Of a stretch of 64,000 nt of DNA, positions 59,609 to 64,000 are shown piece after piece. The position numbers were made by a program, and so were the translations under genes. The DNA comes from Pseudarthrobacter sp. BIM B-2242. GTDB lineage: Bacteria > Actinomycetota > Actinomycetes > Actinomycetales > Micrococcaceae. The notes under the pieces were generated by a model. It had not been told where the DNA came from and did no database searches. It saw only the letters and a list, made by a program, of their open reading frames with translations. Location: contig NZ_CP061721.1 of NCBI RefSeq assembly GCF_014764445.1, positions 2,604,001 to 2,668,000 of the forward strand. The letters run 5' to 3'. Within the stretch, counting starts at the first letter, position 1, and every line of letters starts with the position of its first letter.

Positions 59609-61183
59609 CTAGGTGACTGGGGCTCGTGGTGATCGGTCGTTCGAGAGCGCCCACGGATCCCCCGGGAATCCTTGAACGTCATGGAATCGTTGAACAGCAT
59701 CAATAGCCGCACCGGGCCAGTGGGGTGGTTCCTGGTCGGGTTGTTCGCTTTGGTAGTGGCGGCCGGTGGGTGAGATCCAGCCGGGCGGCTCGTTTTTGGT
59801 GGCTTCGGTGGGTTGCCAGGGTGTGGTGTGTTTGAGCTTGTGATGTTTTGGGCAGAGTTGGGTCAGGTTTGTGATCCCGGTACTCCCGCCGTTGGCCCAG
59901 GCGTTCAGGTGGTCCGCTTCGTTGTCCAGGGATGGGTTGGAGCAGCCGGGGAACTGGCATTTTCCGTCCCGGAGCCGGAGCCATTGACGCAGCGCTTTGG
60001 GGATCCGGTAGCTTTCCCGGCCGATCTCCAACGATGCCCCGTCCCGGGGATCAGTCAGGACCCGGCGGAACGACTCGGCACCGTCGGCGACAAGCTGCCG
60101 GGCCATGGAGGGCGGGATCGGTCCGTACCCGTCGAGGATGGCGGGTTCATCGGTCAGACCCATCAAAGCGAACACCGGAACCGTCACGAGGACCTGGGCC
60201 GTCGGTGACGGGATCCTCCCGGCAGCCCCGTTCTGAGTGCTGTCCAGAGTGCCGTCCAGGGTGCCGCCCTGAGTGGCGTCCTGGGTGCTGTGCAGGGTGC
60301 CGCCGAGCAGCCACGCCGCGACGTTATCCGCACGGAGCTGGGTGAGGGTCCTGCCCTCGGCGGGGCCCTGCAGGGCGCGGGCTGCTGTGGTGGCCCGGTT
60401 CCAGATCCCGGAAGCCTGATCGGCGGGCAGGTAGGCCGAGAGCCAGGCCATCCCGTCCCGGTCCGGACAGAATTCGACCCGCCGGTCCAAGGCGCTCCGG
60501 GTGTGGCGTGTTTCGATACTGACCGGGTGATGCCGCTCCCGCCACGTCCGGGCTTTCGCCCGGAACCGGCCCGGGACCATCCCACCGGCCGCACCGCGGG
60601 CCGGGTTCGGCGCCTCCGGGTCCAGGAAATGCGCCTCCAGCGCGTGGGCGGCGGCGGGCTCCAGATTGGTTGTTTCGTCGACCATAATCCGGGCATGCTG
60701 CCACGACAACGTCCCGGCCTGAAGGGCCGCCAACGTCAGCGGCAGAGCACTACGTAAACGGTGGGCCTCACCCAGCAGCCCGCCGGCCGTACGTTCACTG
60801 ACCGTCAGGGCACACGCAACCTCAGCCACGATACCCATCTCCTGCGCGGTCTGCTCCTGCGGGGACATGATGGGCCCCGCGATCACTTGGGCGGCCTCGT
60901 CATACCCGCCGGCCGCATGGACCTTCACCGCAGCAACCATCGCCTCCAACCCCGCCGCGCCGGACAGGACCGTCAGACACGCCTCAGCCTGCCAACGCAA
61001 CGGGTCAGAGTCAGCCGCCGAAGGGCCGGCTGCGAAAGGGCCAGGCACCGGGCCGTCCGCCGGCCCGCGCGCCGTGCTTACTGGCGGGCTGTCGGCCGGA
61101 TCCGTCCCCCGGATCAAACCGGCCAGCCGCAAGGCAGAAGCCGCGATGGCCTCCAGAACCTCTGCACCTGCGGCGTTATCCAT
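59609..61183 (-). CDS. DUF222 / HNH endonuclease domain protein
   Basis: A 524-residue protein of the actinobacterial '13E12' type: DUF222 in the middle and a C-terminal HNH nuclease with CQFPGCSNPSLDNEADHLNAW and NLTQLCPKHHKLKHT. These are repeated, mobile-like genes in Arthrobacter and mycobacteria. An in-frame low-complexity insert (about 60236-60310, Gly/Thr/Gln/Asp-rich, ~15 bp units) splits the DUF222 region. ATG 61183 has GGAGG very close; function in DNA rearrangement is not shown. Confidence 0.88.
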   Translation of the reverse strand: MDNAAGAEVLEAIAASALRLAGLIRGTDPADSPPVSTARGPADGPVPGPFAAGPSAADSDPLRWQAEACLTVLSGAAGLEAMVAAVKVHAAGGYDEAAQVIAGPIMSPQEQTAQEMGIVAEVACALTVSERTAGGLLGEAHRLRSALPLTLAALQAGTLSWQHARIMVDETTNLEPAAAHALEAHFLDPEAPNPARGAAGGMVPGRFRAKARTWRERHHPVSIETRHTRSALDRRVEFCPDRDGMAWLSAYLPADQASGIWNRATTAARALQGPAEGRTLTQLRADNVAAWLLGGTLHSTQDATQGGTLDGTLDSTQNGAAGRIPSPTAQVLVTVPVFALMGLTDEPAILDGYGPIPPSMARQLVADGAESFRRVLTDPRDGASLEIGRESYRIPKALRQWLRLRDGKCQFPGCSNPSLDNEADHLNAWANGGSTGITNLTQLCPKHHKLKHTTPWQPTEATKNEPPGWISPTGRHYQSEQPDQEPPHWPGAAIDAVQRFHDVQGFPGDPWALSNDRSPRAPVT

Positions 61184-61290
61184 ACCTCCAGCATCACAGC
61201 ACGCACCCACAGCACGCGCTAAGCAAACCGCCTATGTGGATAAGTGGACCCTAGTGACACTTGGACGGCGAAAATAGATTCATCGCCACA

Positions 61291-61470
61291 CCCGCATCAG
61301 GCACGAGGACTGGTACCCGCCGTCGAATCACCTGCGGAACCGCGTCAGGCGTACCGCCGGCCGCAGCACCCATGACCGCATCACGCGCAGCCAGAACCGC
61401 GTCACGCGCACCGCCGGCCCACAGTAACCGGCTCCCAGAACCGCATCACGCGCACGCCCGGCCCCCGGCA
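61291..61470. repeat. Degenerate short repeats upstream of the HNH gene
   Basis: Four imperfect copies of GAACCGCRTCACGCGCA followed by CGCCGGCC begin near 61337, 61374, 61394 and 61438, with a related piece at 61291. The 399-bp gap 61184-61582 otherwise holds only the protease start region (TAGTCT near 61549, AGGGGG at 61571). Confidence 0.6.
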
Positions 61471-61570
61471 CCGTCAGTCAAAGCCGCACTCCCGGCAGTC
61501 GTCTTTCGGGCACCCGCGTGCGCCTCCCTTGGATTGTCAGTGCCCCCTCGTAGTCTGAACTCACCGATCG

Positions 61571-61576
61571 AGGGGG
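61571..61576 (+). promoter_or_regulatory. Ribosome binding site that decides an ATT start
   Basis: AGGGGG is followed by 6 nt and then ATT at 61583. The first conventional start in frame, TTG at 61604, has no ribosome site. Confidence 0.5.
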
Positions 61577-61582
61577 TCCGTC

Positions 61583-62686
61583 ATTCAGTCACCAGACCAG
61601 CATTTGCCCGCCCGGCGCCCGGCAACCCGGCATCAGCCGACGGGCACCTGTTTCATCATCCCGCCCTACCTGCTGCGGAGGTTGGCCCGCCAGGACGCGC
61701 CGCAGTACTCTGCCGCCGCCAAGGCAGCCAAAGAAGCCCTGAGCCACGTGCGCTCGGTCCAATCGGCCCGCACAACACCGGCGCCCGCAGCTCCGCCCGG
61801 ATTGCGGGACGTCCAGCCGGGCCTGCCCCACCGGAGCATCTACGACGCCGACGGCTCCGAGAACCTCCCGGGGAAAATAGTGCGCAAGGAGGGCGAACCT
61901 GCGTCCGGGGATGCGTCCGCCGATGAGGCCTACGACGGCCTGGGGCACACCCATCGCCTGTTTGCAGACGTTTTTGGCCGCAACTCCATCGACGGCGGGG
62001 GGTTCCCCCTCGATGCGACCGTGCACTTCGGCAAGCTCTACGACAACGCCTTCTGGGACGGCAAGCAGATGGTCTTCGGCGACGGCGACGGCGAAATCTT
62101 CGGACGATTTACCCGCTCGCTGAGCGTCATAGGCCACGAACTCACACACGGAGTCACGCAGTACTCCGCCGGCCTGGCGTACCGGAACCAGGCCGGCGCC
62201 ATCAACGAATCCATGTCAGACGTCTTCGGCGCGCTCGTTGAGCAGTATCTAAAGAAGCAGTCCGTTACCGAAGCGAGCTGGCTGATCGGCGAGGGTCTGT
62301 TCACTGCGCAGGTGGAAGGTTCAGCCCTACGGTCCATCAAGGCGCCGGGCACGGCGTACGACGACGACGTGCTGGGTAAGGATCCACAGCCCGATTCGAT
62401 GGACTCGTACGTGCGGACCAGCGCAGACAACGGCGGCGTCCACATCAACTCCGGCATCCCCAACCGCGCTTTTTACCTGGCCGCGGAGGCCCTGGGCGGC
62501 AACGCCTGGGAAGCGCCGGGCCAGATCTGGTACGACACCCTCACGGGCGGCTCATTGCCCGTCACGGCAACTTTTAGTGTCTTTGCGCGGGCGACGGCGG
62601 CATCCGCCGTCGAACTGTTTGGTTCCGGTTCCGCGGAACATGACGCCGTCCGTAAGGCGTGGGAAACTGTGAAGGTCAAGCTTTAA
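61583..62686 (+). CDS. M4-family metalloprotease (protealysin-like)
   Basis: A neutral metalloprotease of about 367 residues. The N-terminal propeptide carries PPYLLRRLARQD, the protealysin-type motif, and there is no signal peptide. The catalytic domain has HELTHGV (zinc, HExxH), a downstream GAINESMSDVFG (third zinc Glu), and HINSGIPNRAFY near the C-terminus. Protealysin-type enzymes act inside cells or are released by lysis. The likely start is ATT 61583 with AGGGGG upstream; if not, TTG 61604. The emfourin-like inhibitor gene follows 50 bp later. Confidence 0.92.
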   Translation: MQSPDQHLPARRPATRHQPTGTCFIIPPYLLRRLARQDAPQYSAAAKAAKEALSHVRSVQSARTTPAPAAPPGLRDVQPGLPHRSIYDADGSENLPGKIVRKEGEPASGDASADEAYDGLGHTHRLFADVFGRNSIDGGGFPLDATVHFGKLYDNAFWDGKQMVFGDGDGEIFGRFTRSLSVIGHELTHGVTQYSAGLAYRNQAGAINESMSDVFGALVEQYLKKQSVTEASWLIGEGLFTAQVEGSALRSIKAPGTAYDDDVLGKDPQPDSMDSYVRTSADNGGVHINSGIPNRAFYLAAEALGGNAWEAPGQIWYDTLTGGSLPVTATFSVFARATAASAVELFGSGSAEHDAVRKAWETVKVKL

Positions 62687-62736
62687 GCTAACGCCCGACT
62701 GCCGGCCGGGCCGTAGGGAAGCCCAGGAACCAGGCC

Positions 62737-63036
62737 ATGAAAATAAGTGTGGAGCGCACCGGTGGCATCGCTGCGCTGACACGGGTGTGGACCGTGACAG
62801 CCGAGACCGAGCGCGCCAAGAGCGAATGGCAGCCCATCGTGGAGGCATGCCCGTGGGATGCGGTGCCCAAGACGGTCCGGGCGGCAGCCGCTGAAGCCGA
62901 AGGAAGCCAGCCGGACCGTTTTATCTACTCCATCCGGGCAGGGCAAAGGCGCGCCGCGCTCCCTGAGCAGAGGGTCACCGGACCGTGGCGCGTGCTGGTG
63001 GACAGTACGCGCGCAGCTGCTGAAGACTCCGGCTAA
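62737..63036 (+). CDS. Emfourin-like protease inhibitor
   Basis: A 99-residue protein that starts MKISVERTGGIAALTRVWTV and has FIYSIRAGQRR and a C-terminal PWRVLVD. This matches the emfourin family, tight inhibitors of M4 proteases first found next to protealysin in Serratia. Position right after the M4 gene supports it. The stop overlaps the convergent GlxA gene stop by 2-3 bp. Assignment is by memory of the family and position, not by search. Confidence 0.82.
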   Translation: MKISVERTGGIAALTRVWTVTAETERAKSEWQPIVEACPWDAVPKTVRAAAAEAEGSQPDRFIYSIRAGQRRAALPEQRVTGPWRVLVDSTRAAAEDSG

Positions 63037-63998
63037 ACAACAGCCTCCAACTGGCCACGGAAAGCCCGGCGGTAAGACTGGGGACTGGTGTCCAGCACCT
63101 TGGCAAAGTGGTGCCGCAACAGAACCGGATGCCCGAAGCCGGATTCCCGGGCCACTTCTTCGATGTTCAGGTCCGTGGATTCCAGGAGGTCCTGCGCCCG
63201 TAGGACCCGCTGGGAGTTCAGCCAGGCCGCAGGCGTTGCTCCGGTCTCGGACCGGAACCGGCGCGCAAAGGTCCTGGCGGACATATGGACCCGGTTGGCG
63301 AGGTCGCCCACCGTGTGCTCCTGGTCGAGGTGATCCACCATCCAGCGGAGCAGCTCTTCCATTGGCGCCGAGCCGCAGGCCGGCATGGGCCGGTCGATGA
63401 ACTGCGCCTGACCGCCGTCGCGGTGCGGCGGCACCACCATGTCGCGGGCAATCGCAGCGGCAACGTGGGCACCCAGCTCAACCCGTACGAGGTGCAGGCA
63501 GGCATCAATGCCCGCCGCAGTACCGGCACTGGTGATCAGGTTGCGGTCCTGCACGTAGAGCACATTCTCATCCACCTGCACCTCGGGGTACCGGCCGGCG
63601 AGTTCATGCGAATAGTGCCAGTGCGTGGTGCAGCGCCGGCCGTTCAAAAGACCCGCACGGGCCAACGCAAAGGCACCGGAGCAGATGGACATTACCCACG
63701 CTCCGCGGGCATCGGCGGCGCGCAGCGCTTCCAGAACGGAATCCGGTACGTCCTCGTCCCGTCCGTACGGGGTCATGATCACCAGGTCCGCATCGGCGGC
63801 GGCCTCCAGGCCCAGGCTCACGTTCATGGACAGGCCTGACTTCATCCGGACAGTCCCGGGCTCGGGTGTGCAGACCCGGAAGTCGAAGGACGGAACACCA
63901 CTGCCGCGCCCGGACCTGTCGATGCCAAAGACCTCACATGCCGTGCCGAACTCAAAGACCGCAAAGTTGGGGACAACGATCACTGCCACTGATTTCAA
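63033..63998 (-). CDS. GlxA-family AraC-type transcriptional regulator (5' end at window edge)
   Basis: A 321-residue regulator with an N-terminal DJ-1/PfpI-like (GATase1) domain, ICSGAFALARAGLL at the elbow, and a C-terminal AraC-type double helix-turn-helix (HMSARTFARRFRSETG and ESGFGHPVLLRHHFAK). The TTG at 63998 is the last possible start inside the window, so the true start may lie beyond the right edge. It is convergent with the emfourin gene. The effector is unknown. Confidence 0.88.
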   Translation of the reverse strand: MKSVAVIVVPNFAVFEFGTACEVFGIDRSGRGSGVPSFDFRVCTPEPGTVRMKSGLSMNVSLGLEAAADADLVIMTPYGRDEDVPDSVLEALRAADARGAWVMSICSGAFALARAGLLNGRRCTTHWHYSHELAGRYPEVQVDENVLYVQDRNLITSAGTAAGIDACLHLVRVELGAHVAAAIARDMVVPPHRDGGQAQFIDRPMPACGSAPMEELLRWMVDHLDQEHTVGDLANRVHMSARTFARRFRSETGATPAAWLNSQRVLRAQDLLESTDLNIEEVARESGFGHPVLLRHHFAKVLDTSPQSYRRAFRGQLEAVV

Positions 63999-64000
63999 CA

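Overview
The window is a high-GC actinobacterial chromosome segment, most like Arthrobacter/Pseudarthrobacter (Micrococcaceae). The evidence is strong GC bias at third codon positions, GTG/TTG starts, many start codons placed 6-7 nt behind a TANNNT -10 box (leaderless mRNAs), NucS-type mismatch repair, WecA directly upstream of the ATP synthase operon, and DUF2550, DUF3039 and DUF2017 proteins. No phage, insertion sequence or CRISPR array was seen. This assignment is made from gene content only.

Layout. 1-8.1 kb: the SbcCD nuclease (sbcC runs off the left edge), an aquaporin-like channel, an ADP-ribosylglycohydrolase, a DUF4395 membrane protein, an exonuclease-BRCT protein and a DedA protein. 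8.1-12.5 kb: a leftward housekeeping run clpS, DUF2017, murI, MBL hydrolase, rph, rdgB. 12.5-14.9 kb: a perfect 59-bp tandem repeat fills the space between the divergent leaderless promoters of clpS and pncB, followed by NAD salvage genes pncB-pncA. 14.9-26.2 kb: a helicase with DUF3039, nagB, an ABC exporter, DUF3253, an old yellow enzyme, a thioredoxin-TPR protein, an unassigned secreted/membrane protein and an AI-2E-family transporter. 26.2-33 kb: a hydrolase, a small zinc protein, nucS, a cold-shock gene with a structured leader, and DUF2550-esterase-MprF-like envelope genes.

33-55.9 kb is the conserved leftward block argS, lysA, hom, thrC, thrB, rho, prfA, prmC, sua5, wecG, a GT2 glycosyltransferase, wecA, atpI/Z, atpBEFHAGDC. 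It combines aspartate-family amino-acid synthesis, translation and transcription termination, teichoic-acid or wall-glycan initiation, and the F1Fo ATP synthase. Stop/start overlaps (ATGA, TAATG, GTGA) join many of these genes into translationally coupled operons.

56-64 kb is the most accessory part. It holds a three-gene flavin module (FMN-binding lipoprotein, ApbE flavin transferase, and a membrane RnfD/NqrB-like protein fused to an NAD(P)H:flavin reductase) that looks like a compact route for moving electrons to a flavinylated exported lipoprotein. Next come tRNA-Arg(CCG), a DUF222/HNH protein flanked by two families of short degenerate repeats, an M4 protease of the protealysin type (apparent ATT start) next to its probable inhibitor emfourin, and a GlxA-type regulator at the right edge.

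The most interesting items are the 59-bp variable-looking repeat between two leaderless promoters, the flavin electron-transfer module with its in-frame pentapeptide repeat insert, the protease/emfourin pair, and an MprF-like enzyme whose N-terminal half looks like a catalytically dead rhomboid.
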